Assembly: GCA_029259915.1 (NCBI GenBank)
Contig: JAJDED010000022.1
Coordinates: 38,023 to 102,022, forward strand
Length of the DNA: 64,000 nt
Direction of reading: 5' to 3'
Origin: Planctomycetota bacterium
Lineage (GTDB): Bacteria; Planctomycetota; Planctomycetia; Pirellulales; Lacipirellulaceae
Part shown: positions 45,950-54,554 of the stretch, one piece after another
How the letters are laid out: each line of letters opens with the position of its first letter
Numbering within the stretch: the first letter of the stretch is position 1
Made by a program: the position numbers and the translations under genes
The notes under the pieces: model-generated
Told to the model about the DNA's origin: nothing
What the model saw: only the letters and a program-made list of their open reading frames with translations
Databases searched by the model: none

Positions 45950-47371
45950 CTAGACGTGGATCTCGAATCCTTTGCGTTGCTCGCGTTCGAGAAACGAGTT
46001 GGCCTGAGAGTCGCCGACGAATTCTTCGATCGCTGGGTCGAAGACCAGTTTGCGGCCCAGCCGCAGGGCAATATTTGCCGCGTGGCAGAAGCTGATGGCG
46101 CGGTGGTGCGATAGGGCGTCGGAGACCGGCTGCTTGCGCGTCTTGATGCATTCCATGAAATTGGCCATGTGGCCCGTGGGAACTTTGCCGCCGTAGAGAT
46201 TGGCTAGCGCGTCTTCGGGAAGCGGATTGTCGACGAGCGCTTCGACCGGTTTACCAACGAGCTTACCACGGTTGACAAGAAACCTCCCTTTGCTTCCCTG
46301 AAACATGATGCCATTTTCCATGCCCAAATCATCACTGGCATCGTGGCGAATATCCATTTCCACGCCGTTGGCAAACGTCATGCGAACCTTGAATTTGTTG
46401 AATGTGTTGAACCGATCGTTCAGAGTGGGCATGCCATCTTTGAACGGCACACGCGATTCGCCCTCGAGAGGGTCAATAGTGACAGGGCCAATGTCTGCGC
46501 GCTGTTGGTCGAGCGCCCAGGTTGCGATGTCGATGTGGTGCGCTCCCCAGTCAGTAACGATGCCGCCGGAATATTCGTACCACCAGCGGAAGTAGCGGTG
46601 GGTACGACCAAGCGGATGCCCAGCTCCCCAGCCCTCGGTGTGGAAGATCTCCCCCTGAAGATAATCGGTCGCCGGGGCTTGGCCCTGCCACAAATCCCAA
46701 TTCAGATGCTTGGGAGGGTTGGTCACCTGGAGAGCGTGCCCCACTTCTGGCGCGTCGCCGATGGCACATGTGACTCGCTTCATCTGGCCAACGCGACCGT
46801 TGCGTACCAACGCGACCGCCGTGGCAAACATTTTGTCGAACTCGGTTCGTTGCTGGGAACCGACTTGCAGAACGCGGCCCGTGCTTTCGATCGCCTGAAG
46901 GATTTGTTGCCCCTCGCGAATGGTGAGCGTGAGCGGTTTTTCGCAGTAGACGTCTTTGCCAGCCTGCATCGCTTCGATCGCGATTTTAGTGTGCCAATGA
47001 TCGGGCGTGGCAATTACCACCGCGTCGACGTCTTGGCGGTCGAGCACGTGACGATAATCTTCGTGTGTTGCAACAACGATCGGATAGCCGTGCTTATGGT
47101 GTTGGTCGACAACAACCTGCATGGCTCGCCCCGCTTGTACCGCGTCGACGTCGCAGATGGCAGCGCAGGGACCATAGTCGGTCGATTGTCTTCCCAAGGC
47201 TGTATGAAATCGAATCCCCGTGCCGACGAAGGCGACGACCGGTCGCTCGTTGGGCGATTTGGAATCGACCGCTGCACTCAGTGGCAACCCCGTCCAATAC
47301 GAGATGCCAGCCCCCACCACGCCGAGAGCGGAGGATTGAAGAAACGTACGTCGAGATTTTTTAACAGACAT
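45950..47371 (-). CDS. Tat-exported Gfo/Idh/MocA family oxidoreductase
   Basis: NAD(P)-dependent sugar or inositol oxidoreductase-like protein, 473 residues. A twin-arginine signal (KKSRRTFLQSSALG) opens it; the Rossmann part includes VVAFVGTGIRFHTALG, DVDAVVIATPDHWHTKIAIEAMQAGKDVYCEKPLTLT and the catalytic-type EKP. The C-terminal half contains WYEYSGGIVTDWGAHHIDIATWAL, as in secreted planctomycete members. Substrate unknown. Its start codon faces the CRISPR array, about 90 nt away. Confidence 0.9.
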   Translation of the reverse strand: MSVKKSRRTFLQSSALGVVGAGISYWTGLPLSAAVDSKSPNERPVVAFVGTGIRFHTALGRQSTDYGPCAAICDVDAVQAGRAMQVVVDQHHKHGYPIVVATHEDYRHVLDRQDVDAVVIATPDHWHTKIAIEAMQAGKDVYCEKPLTLTIREGQQILQAIESTGRVLQVGSQQRTEFDKMFATAVALVRNGRVGQMKRVTCAIGDAPEVGHALQVTNPPKHLNWDLWQGQAPATDYLQGEIFHTEGWGAGHPLGRTHRYFRWWYEYSGGIVTDWGAHHIDIATWALDQQRADIGPVTIDPLEGESRVPFKDGMPTLNDRFNTFNKFKVRMTFANGVEMDIRHDASDDLGMENGIMFQGSKGRFLVNRGKLVGKPVEALVDNPLPEDALANLYGGKVPTGHMANFMECIKTRKQPVSDALSHHRAISFCHAANIALRLGRKLVFDPAIEEFVGDSQANSFLEREQRKGFEIHV

Positions 47372-47458
47372 GTTCGCTGGATCCGCGTGCGATGGTGGAG
47401 ATTACAGGCGCCTAAAGGTAGCCCCAATATAGCCAAAACTGCAACACGTTGGGTACTC

Positions 47459-47506
47459 CCAATCTCAGCCCGCGACCAATCCGCAACTTTATTAATCGGT
47501 TACACT
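47459..47506 (+). repeat. inverted partial CRISPR repeat fused to a degenerate terminal repeat
   Basis: 47459-47487 is a near-exact reverse complement of 29 nt of the array repeat (its 27 nt from 47461 match without error). It is followed by ATTAATC and then GGTTACACT (47498-47506), the last 9 nt of the normal-orientation repeat. Exactly 30 nt then lead to the first intact repeat, so 47471-47506 occupies the position of a further repeat whose 5' part has been replaced. Confidence 0.8.
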
Positions 47507-49617
47507 AGAAGTGACCTTTGTCACGCCGATCTAACGGTTGCGGATTGGTCGCGGGCTGAGATTGGTTACACTTCATTACGCACATATTTCAAACGGGACC
47601 ACGTTGCGGATTGGTCGCGGGCTGAGATTGGTTACACTACCACGGCCGACGGCAACACCTATCCGTTTGTTGCGGATTGGTCGCGGGCTGAGATTGGTTA
47701 CACTATTGGCGGAAGTTGCCAACGCGTAATGCCGGTTGCGGATTGGTCGCGGGCTGAGATTGGTTACACTTCAGCGATGCTTTGTCCACCGACGTTGATC
47801 GTTGCGGATTGGTCGCGGGCTGAGATTGGTTACACTAGTATAGTTCTGGTAGTCTGTTGCTTTGCTGTTGCGGATTGGTCGCGGGCTGAGATTGGTTACA
47901 CTGCCTTCGCTCAGGCACCTCCCGGGCCTGGTGTTGCGGATTGGTCGCGGGCTGAGATTGGTTACACTGTAGCTGTAGTACTCTGAAACAAACCACAAGT
48001 TGCGGATTGGTCGCGGGCTGAGATTGGTTACACTTAGCGTCCCAATGCTCGGACGACCGGCCCAGTTGCGGATTGGTCGCGGGCTGAGATTGGTTACACT
48101 AGAGCCTGCCGGATTAGTGCTGACGCCTTGGTTGCGGATTGGTCGCGGGCTGAGATTGGTTACACTGCATTAGCATTATCAAAGGTCGAGGCCAACGTTG
48201 CGGATTGGTCGCGGGCTGAGATTGGTTACACTTTCACGGTAATCGTCACCACATTGGTGGCAGTTGCGGATTGGTCGCGGGCTGAGATTGGTTACACTTG
48301 CGGACAGTTTTTTTGCGCAAAGATTCTTGTTGCGGATTGGTCGCGGGCTGAGATTGGTTACACTGGCAAGCGTAATGGGCATGTTGTGCGTACGGTTGCG
48401 GATTGGTCGCGGGCTGAGATTGGTTACACTTGCTTGGTGTGGGAGCCAGCCAACTTTGTCGTTGCGGATTGGTCGCGGGCTGAGATTGGTTACACTTTAG
48501 TTATGACGCATCCAGTTACTGCGGGTGTTGCGGATTGGTCGCGGGCTGAGATTGGTTACACTAAAAGACCCGGTTCGGGTCGCCGGTGAGCATGTTGCGG
48601 ATTGGTCGCGGGCTGAGATTGGTTACACTAAGTCGAAGTCGGTAATCACTGTCGGCGACGTTGCGGATTGGTCGCGGGCTGAGATTGGTTACACTACACT
48701 TCTCGCGGTTCAAACAGGAGTACTGTTGCGGATTGGTCGCGGGCTGAGATTGGTTACACTCGTACTAACTCAGGCACAACGTGATGCCTGGTTGCGGATT
48801 GGTCGCGGGCTGAGATTGGTTACACTCCTTGCACCTCATACCCTCTTCATCCGTCTGTTGCGGATTGGTCGCGGGCTGAGATTGGTTACACTGTCACGTC
48901 TTTCGCCAATGGATACCAATGGTTGCGGATTGGTCGCGGGCTGAGATTGGTTACACTGCTCGCCCACGTGGTACGCTTCGCACAATGGTTGCGGATTGGT
49001 CGCGGGCTGAGATTGGTTACACTGCATGTACCGGCGAGCACGTGCAATTCCCGGTTGCGGATTGGTCGCGGGCTGAGATTGGTTACACTCGTACTAACTC
49101 AGGCACAACGCGATGCCTGGTTGCGGATTGGTCGCGGGCTGAGATTGGTTACACTCAGACGACACGAATATCAGTGGGGTCAAGCGTTGCGGATTGGTCG
49201 CGGGCTGAGATTGGTTACACTGGAGCCGACCGAGCGGGCCCGCGCCGCCAAGTTGCGGATTGGTCGCGGGCTGAGATTGGTTACACTGTTGGTAATACTT
49301 GCCGTGTGCAGTTAGTAGTTGCGGATTGGTCGCGGGCTGAGATTGGTTACACTAAACGCTTGGCTGCGTGCAATGCCACCAGTGTTGCGGATTGGTCGCG
49401 GGCTGAGATTGGTTACACTGTCGTCCCAACCAAGCTCTATATCAGATGTGTTGCGGATTGGTCGCGGGCTGAGATTGGTTACACTCGGAGACCACACGGT
49501 CCACGCTCCACCCTCGTTGCGGATTGGTCGCGGGCTGAGATTGGTTACACTCGTCTGCTGATGCTGTATTACGTACATGTAGTTGCGGATTGGTCGCGGG
49601 CTGAGATTGGTTACACT
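47507..49617 (+). CRISPR. type II-C CRISPR array, 32 intact repeats and 32 spacers
   Basis: Intact 36-nt repeats, starting GTTGCGGATTGGTCG and ending GAGATTGGTTACACT, run from 47537 to 49617; all 32 copies appear identical. The 31 spacers between them are 30 nt, except 31 nt (48563-48593) and two of 29 nt (48696-48724 and 48893-48921). One more 30-nt spacer (47507-47536) is bounded on the left by a degenerate repeat. The tracrRNAs are complementary to the repeat as read on the plus strand, so crRNAs are plus-strand and the array is transcribed toward cas2. Two spacers (48761-48790 and 49090-49119) differ at one base. Confidence 0.97.
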
Positions 49618-49667
49618 TCTTTCCAGCCTAAACGACTGCTGCGACACAACTTGAGGAGAAAACAGGT

Positions 49668-49997
49668 TTAGAAAAGTTCTAACTGGCATGGTGCCGGCTC
49701 CGGGGGTTTGCGCATTTTTCCCCAAAAAATGTGCATCCGCTCAAACTGTTTGTCGGTGATCGTAATCACGCGCACCTCGCCATCGGGCGGCAGGTTCCGC
49801 TCGATCCGCGCGAGGTGTACCTCCGCATTTTCCCTGCTGGGGCAATGGCGAGCGTACACCGAATACTGCATCTGTGTAAAGCCGTCGGTTAGCAGCGACT
49901 TGCGGAACAGTGTGTAGTCCCGTCGCGCTTTTTTTGTGTCGGTCGGCAGATCGAACATGGCCAGTACCCACATACAGCGATATCCGTTGATGAGCAT
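49668..49997 (-). CDS. cas2: CRISPR-associated protein Cas2
   Basis: Partner of Cas1 in the spacer-integration complex. The 109-residue product starts MLINGYRCMWVLAMFDLPT, with the ferredoxin-like strand and the aspartate in FDLPTDTKKARRDY; the remainder (QYSVYARHCPSRENAEVHL, then VRVITITDKQFERM) fits type II Cas2. The stop lies 50 nt from the last repeat. Start is 12 nt downstream of the cas1 stop with no clear ribosome site, so coupling to cas1 is likely. Confidence 0.96.
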   Translation of the reverse strand: MLINGYRCMWVLAMFDLPTDTKKARRDYTLFRKSLLTDGFTQMQYSVYARHCPSRENAEVHLARIERNLPPDGEVRVITITDKQFERMHIFWGKMRKPPEPAPCQLELF

Positions 49998-50000
49998 TTG

Positions 50001-50042
50001 GGGAAGAGGTCAGAGGTCGGGGATCGGAGGACAGGGAATAGG
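50001..50042. repeat. heptad-phased repeat at the cas1-cas2 junction
   Basis: Reads GGGAAGA, GGTCAGA, GGTCGGG, GATCGGA, GGACAGG, GAATAGG in 7-nt steps. It includes the cas1 stop codon (50010-50012) and encodes the last ten residues of Cas1. It belongs to the same pattern found in the ribosomal spacers. Confidence 0.5.
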
Positions 50043-50939
50043 AATTTCTAGTTGCTTTTTTTCACCGGCGTAGCAGCGGACTAGTGAGGACACCATGCGG
50101 TGTAGCATCACCATCAGCGGGCCCGTCTGTTCGCCTAACTGCATCGTTTGCGTGAGTACTTCCAGGAGTTCGGCTTTGGCTGGTTGGTTCAGTTCTTCGT
50201 AACCCTGGCTGTGCATCTCGCGCACCTTTTCATCAACCAAAGGGCGGAATGGTTCGATGAGATCGTCCGCCAGACAAAAGGCGTTGGACCGATTGCGGTG
50301 ATGGATTCCCAGGCTTGGGAGCAAGCCGGCAGCAACGATTGCTCGGGCAATGCTGGCTCGTACCACGGCATAGCCATAATTCAAAAACCCGTTAAGACCC
50401 GTACCATTGGTGTCGCGGCGGAAGGTTTCGGTATCCAATTGCCGTGGGCTGTCGGTGTTGAGCCAGTTGGCCCAATAGACGCGTGCCGCCTGGGCTTCAA
50501 TATTTCTGGGATCTCCCGAGCGGACTTCTTTGGCCAGTGCCAAGAGCTTTCGGCGTGGGCTGCTTTCAGTGAGTAAATTTTCTGCCTGTGCACAGATTTT
50601 TGCCTGCACCAATTGTTTCCACAACTGTTTCTGCAATGGCCGGCTAACACCTAGCTGGTCGTGCAATCGCCACACGACTTGCGAATGATCGGCCAACGGC
50701 AACAGCATCGCCACCGGCAGATGATTGTGACCACAGATCACCACCGCCGCGTCGCTCTCGGCCAGCCGAGCCAGCGCGGAATGGGTATACGTGGTTTGCG
50801 GATGATCGACCATCAGCAGGCCGATATCTTCGCAGGGGATTGTGCCAACGACTTGTCCGTCACGTTTGAGAACAAGTTGCTCGTGCCGCAACGAGAGATG
50901 GGCCGGCTCGCGAGAGATTTCCAGAGTGCGTTTAATCAC
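50010..50939 (-). CDS. cas1: CRISPR-associated endonuclease Cas1
   Basis: Integrase that inserts new spacers. The 309 residues begin MIKRTLEISREPAHLSLRHEQL, with a type II Cas1 N-terminus; conserved parts include EDIGLLMVDHPQTTYTHSAL, ARVYWANWL (a metal-ligand glutamate lies shortly before, in NIEAQAARVY), NGFLNYGYAVVRASIARAIVAAGLLPSLGIHHRN and FCLADDLIEPFRPLVD. The C-terminal end is proline/isoleucine-rich and derives from a heptad repeat. Encoded 150 nt after cas9. Confidence 0.96.
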   Translation of the reverse strand: MIKRTLEISREPAHLSLRHEQLVLKRDGQVVGTIPCEDIGLLMVDHPQTTYTHSALARLAESDAAVVICGHNHLPVAMLLPLADHSQVVWRLHDQLGVSRPLQKQLWKQLVQAKICAQAENLLTESSPRRKLLALAKEVRSGDPRNIEAQAARVYWANWLNTDSPRQLDTETFRRDTNGTGLNGFLNYGYAVVRASIARAIVAAGLLPSLGIHHRNRSNAFCLADDLIEPFRPLVDEKVREMHSQGYEELNQPAKAELLEVLTQTMQLGEQTGPLMVMLHRMVSSLVRCYAGEKKQLEIPIPCPPIPDL

Positions 50940-51092
50940 AAGACGGGGTCCTGCTCACGAGGGTGAGAAAAGGACCCTCCGTGGCAAAACCGCAGTTGCA
51001 CATCCAAGCTGAGTAGGCTCAGTTTATCCCGGGGACGCGGCGGATGCGAATTTTTTCTTGGCACGAAATAAACTGGTGATCATGCGCACAGG

Positions 51093-54000
51093 TTAATCGT
51101 TCGCCCAGCGGATTCGGCCTAGGGGATCGACCGTGACCTTGCGGGCGTTGTATTTTGAGAACAACGAGTTAATCGTTGAGTTGATTTTTCTGTAGTCACG
51201 TCTAGAGTCCTCCGAAACCTGAAATGTCATTTTTTTCTCCGTAGAGACCGATGTTCGCAACTTTAGCAGGCGATCCTCTCCATCGAAGTTACCAAGCACC
51301 AATTCGCCAGTGCTGAGCGACATAACAAATCTAGCCTGCGGTCTTTCTGGATGTGTCCGTTGGATGACCGGTTCTTTGCGTTTTAGTCTCTGAACGGCTT
51401 CAAGCATGGTGACAAACACGGCATCGCGTTTCGTTTTGCCATTTTCTTCCCACTCGAAGATACAGAGGTGATGCGTTGAGCCCGGCTTGACGTAGGCCTG
51501 GTTTGAATCGCCCTCTTCTCTCAAAGGGCGTATCGTTTGTTCCGGCTTAATAATTCGCACTTTTTTAACGGGAACTCCCGAGGGCATGGTCAAGTTGCTG
51601 AGAACTTCTTTCATTTTTTTCTTGTCTGGCTTCTTGCCGCGTCCGAATTCAATACCGTTGATTTTGAGCGTGCCTTCGACAATCTCGCGGATCGACATAT
51701 CGCGAATCTTCTCAATTTCATTCGCAGACAGATCGATCAGCTTCTTGCGCACTACCCATTCGCCCGCTTGAGGTGTTGGACCGTAGAGCGTTTCTTCATG
51801 TAGTGCACCGCGAACCTTTCGCTCGACACGGTGTGAGATGTTGACTTCTGAAATGCGTTGCTTGACGTCGTCGCGGAAGCTGGGCCACGGGTCGAAGAGA
51901 ATCTCACCATGTGTGCGAGCTCCGCCTTTCTTGACAATTTGCGACAGCTTCTGCAAACGTGAACGATTGGTCAATGCAATCACCACGGCATCGATGGCAT
52001 GATGGCGATGATCGGCTCGATTTTTTTCACCTGGGCGAAGTTTACCGACCTTCTCATCTTGCCAGCCAGGACTGTCCGGAAGCTCTTGCAGCAATGTTTC
52101 TAGCCCCCAATGCCAGCGCAGTTCGGCTGTTAACTGTCCCTTAAGACCAAGGACGTCGTGGTTCTGCTCGAAAAGACAGCGTAGATATTCGGCAGTAGCG
52201 CGGGTGATGTAGCCTGTGTCGGTCAACTGTCGGGCAATGAATTTGTCGAGATCAAGTTCTTTTTGGATGAATCGGCGGTACTTTGAGTAATGCATTCGCC
52301 CCGACCGTAGCAACTTCCCCGCTCGCTGACAGACTTGTGCATACTGTTCGGGCTGCGTTTCCGCTAGCCACTCATAAGGAGACTGATTTCCCTTGTCATG
52401 GTTGGCCGATCGCAGGCAAACAATCTTGTTCATTTGCGAATCATCAAACGTGCGCGATCTCGGAAGAATGTGATCGACTTCGACCCCGCCTCCCTCACCA
52501 AAGAGCTTGTCAAAACTAATTGGGTCGCCCGAATAAATGCAATCGTGTCCCTGCTGTTCCCAAAGACGGTATTTAAGGATGTTATCGCGAGTAACTCGGA
52601 TGCTATTTTCGCGGAGTTTTTCGGCCGCAGCTTCACGTTCTGCTTCCCAGCCTCTCATCTCCTTGATGCGTTCGGTACGCCTCTTCTTTCCTTGCTGGAC
52701 ATCACGAGCCATTTCGATGTGTACTGCATCGGGTTTACCATACTCGCGGATAATGGCATTTACCACACGACGAACTTCGGTAAGTGTTCGTTTCACCACA
52801 GGATTGGGGATATCACCAATAGGGGAATTGTTCGTGCGTTTAGGATCGGGCAACTTGTCAAAGATTCTTCGTTGTAGCTGGTCGTGCCGTAAATAACCTG
52901 CGGCATGCAAAGCCGAATTCGTATCGTCCTCTGCCATATACAGCAGTCCCCGCTCCAGGTGCGGCAAGAGCTTCTCCAGCGCCATCAGGCTAAGATTCCC
53001 ATACCCCGGCTTCAAATCGACTTCCAGCATCGCTTCGGCATGTTCGGAAGTCATTTCCCAGTCGGCCACGGCCCGTTCGATGATGGCGTCGTCGTCGCGT
53101 TCGTTGTCCAGCAGAACGGCAACGATTTCGGTCTTTAGCTCTTCTTGCCGTTCGTACCACTTCTTACCAAGCACTTTACCGGCAGCGAACAGCGCATCGA
53201 TCGGCACTCCTTGAATCTTCGAGCGTTTGCCACGTTCCAAATTGAATTTCACCGACTCCAAAAAGCCGAGGGCCTTACGGATTTGATCGAATGTCATTTC
53301 TTTTGTGCGCGAGAGCTTGTCCAGCAGCAGTTCTCGCTGATCGTTGGAGAGCGGATGCTCGGTGCCTGCCTCGGAATCAGCAAACTCTAAGTTGTTCACC
53401 TCCTGCAACAAACGAAACCGCTGGTAGCGACGGTCGGATCGTGGGCATCGCTTTTGTTTCGGCTCTAGCTCACAAAGACCTACTACAGACTTTGGCCAGT
53501 ACATAGGCCGCTGATAAAACAGTATGCCATAGATCCCGAATGCGGTAATCAGTGATTCTCGATTCTCTCGACGCCTAGGCTTGCAGGGAAAATTGTGCTT
53601 ACCACTCTTGCCATATTTCAACTGATCCGTGAGCAAATTGCGATGGTGCGCCGTTTGCGCTTCCCAGATCGCCTCGAACTCTTCCTCATATTGCTTTCTT
53701 GCCAAGTGCCGATTGCGGATATGGTCGTTATCTTGCCGGTCGCTATGGTCCTGTTTCCTTAGTTTATCTTCCAACCAAGAACCGATGGTTGCAAAGTTTC
53801 CTGCTATTCGTTCTTTTTCGTTTTCATTGATCTCTGCCAGCATCCCTTTGACTTCGCTGTCGCCTCGATCTTTCTTACGGTTGGAAAGAAAACCTCGCCT
53901 TTGATTGAGATGTAACAACACACGGCCGATTTCATGAGGCGCTAGCTTTTCATCAAGCGCGCGAGCTCGCAACTCGTAGGGATCAAGTTTGTAGAGTTCA

Positions 54001-54290
54001 GCCTGTGCGGCGTCGCCTGCGGGCCAGAGTTTTGCTTCGATCAGAGCCGCTTTCAGTTGCTTGCGTCGGTGAACACGCCGGCGCACCTGCCGACGCATGC
54101 CGCGCGCAACCCGGCGGTCCTCGTTGCGAGACTTTTCCTTACCGGTGTCGAAAGCATCGACTCCCTCGGGAAAAACTCGTACACCTAGATCAACCAGTTT
54201 TGAGCTCTCTGGATTATCGGTAACGTCATTTACCAGCGCCCAACCAATAGAATTGGGGCCCAAATCGAGACCGAGGACGAGCTTTGTCAT
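51093..54290 (-). CDS. cas9: Cas9, type II-C RNA-guided endonuclease
   Basis: Effector nuclease guided by crRNA and tracrRNA. From the ATG at 54290 it has 1065 residues, in the compact II-C range. All catalytic residues are visible: RuvC-I LVLGLDLGPNSIGWAL (Asp9), RuvC-II VHIEMARD (Glu526), HNH VEVDHILPRS (His607) with Asn630 in SANHDKGN, and RuvC-III DHRHHAIDAVVIA (His763, Asp767). The bridge helix is arginine-rich (RRVARGMRRQVRRRVHRRKQL). The frame stays open to 54425, but that extension is antisense to the tracrRNA and the RuvC-I motif must lie near the start. It is followed by cas1 and cas2; there is no csn2 or cas4, which supports subtype II-C. PAM cannot be told from sequence. Confidence 0.96.
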   Translation of the reverse strand: MTKLVLGLDLGPNSIGWALVNDVTDNPESSKLVDLGVRVFPEGVDAFDTGKEKSRNEDRRVARGMRRQVRRRVHRRKQLKAALIEAKLWPAGDAAQAELYKLDPYELRARALDEKLAPHEIGRVLLHLNQRRGFLSNRKKDRGDSEVKGMLAEINENEKERIAGNFATIGSWLEDKLRKQDHSDRQDNDHIRNRHLARKQYEEEFEAIWEAQTAHHRNLLTDQLKYGKSGKHNFPCKPRRRENRESLITAFGIYGILFYQRPMYWPKSVVGLCELEPKQKRCPRSDRRYQRFRLLQEVNNLEFADSEAGTEHPLSNDQRELLLDKLSRTKEMTFDQIRKALGFLESVKFNLERGKRSKIQGVPIDALFAAGKVLGKKWYERQEELKTEIVAVLLDNERDDDAIIERAVADWEMTSEHAEAMLEVDLKPGYGNLSLMALEKLLPHLERGLLYMAEDDTNSALHAAGYLRHDQLQRRIFDKLPDPKRTNNSPIGDIPNPVVKRTLTEVRRVVNAIIREYGKPDAVHIEMARDVQQGKKRRTERIKEMRGWEAEREAAAEKLRENSIRVTRDNILKYRLWEQQGHDCIYSGDPISFDKLFGEGGGVEVDHILPRSRTFDDSQMNKIVCLRSANHDKGNQSPYEWLAETQPEQYAQVCQRAGKLLRSGRMHYSKYRRFIQKELDLDKFIARQLTDTGYITRATAEYLRCLFEQNHDVLGLKGQLTAELRWHWGLETLLQELPDSPGWQDEKVGKLRPGEKNRADHRHHAIDAVVIALTNRSRLQKLSQIVKKGGARTHGEILFDPWPSFRDDVKQRISEVNISHRVERKVRGALHEETLYGPTPQAGEWVVRKKLIDLSANEIEKIRDMSIREIVEGTLKINGIEFGRGKKPDKKKMKEVLSNLTMPSGVPVKKVRIIKPEQTIRPLREEGDSNQAYVKPGSTHHLCIFEWEENGKTKRDAVFVTMLEAVQRLKRKEPVIQRTHPERPQARFVMSLSTGELVLGNFDGEDRLLKLRTSVSTEKKMTFQVSEDSRRDYRKINSTINSLFSKYNARKVTVDPLGRIRWAND

Positions 54291-54321
54291 AGTAAATTTT
54301 CCGCTTGAAGAAGAGAAACTG

Positions 54322-54350
54322 TTGACAGCGTCTCTAGTTTTAGCGAAAAT
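54322..54350 (+). promoter_or_regulatory. promoter of the first tracrRNA
   Basis: TTGACA (54322-54327), a 17-nt spacer and GAAAAT (54345-54350). The predicted start, about 7 nt downstream, falls at the A that begins the anti-repeat (54358). It lies in the 67 nt between cas9 and the tracrRNA. Confidence 0.7.
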
Positions 54351-54357
54351 CGGCCCC

Positions 54358-54474
54358 AGTGTAACCAATCTCAGCCTGCACTTTTTCGCAACAAGACGAA
54401 AAATTCGCAGGCACCGCGCCCCCATTAGGGTCGCGACCTACCGCAGTTCGCATAACGACCTGCGGTCTTTTTTT
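54358..54474 (+). ncRNA. tracrRNA copy 1
   Basis: About 117 nt. The anti-repeat AGTGTAACCAATCTCAGCC plus TGC (54358-54379) pairs with the 3' part of the crRNA repeat (22 bp, one G-U); an internal loop ACTTTTT follows, then CGCAAC (54387-54392) pairs with the repeat's first six bases. The core after it includes CGAA-AAA-TTCG, a nexus-like hairpin, then CGCGCCC/GGGTCGCG with a bulge, and a terminator stem. Divergently transcribed from cas9. Confidence 0.88.
54440..54474 (+). terminator. intrinsic terminator of tracrRNA copy 1
   Basis: ACCGCAG (54440-54446) and CTGCGGT (54460-54466) form a perfect 7-bp stem; a C and seven T (54468-54474) follow. Confidence 0.85.
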
Positions 54475-54505
54475 GCGTAGATTCGGATTTCTCGGACGTT
54501 CTGTC

Positions 54506-54529
54506 GTATGGTACACTGTACGGCGATAC
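54506..54529 (+). promoter_or_regulatory. palindromic operator candidate upstream of hicBA
   Basis: Outer arms GTAT and ATAC enclose the palindrome GTACA-C-TGTAC (54511-54521), 26 nt upstream of the hicB start. HicB antitoxins often bind such sites to repress their operon; this one is inferred from position and symmetry only. Confidence 0.5.
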
Positions 54530-54554
54530 TCTTCTATGGCTCGGAAAACTACCT

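Noticed and set aside
47537..49617. Spacers targeting this same window
   Set aside because: Reading the spacers against the flanking genes by eye showed no match, but this was not an exhaustive search; a full alignment would be needed.
46343..49671. Long open frames with repeated VADWSRAEIGYT or RIGRGLRLVTL peptides across 47500-49670
   Set aside because: They are translations of the CRISPR array. The 66-nt period is a multiple of three, so frames stay open; there is no ribosome site and the peptides are just the repeat.
51093..54290. Catalytically inactive Cas9
   Set aside because: Asp9, Glu526, His607, Asn630, His763 and Asp767 are all present in proper motifs.
54291..54425. N-terminal extension of cas9 up to 54425
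   Set aside because: The extra 45 residues are antisense to the tracrRNA and its promoter, and the RuvC-I motif of Cas9 always lies within the first few residues.
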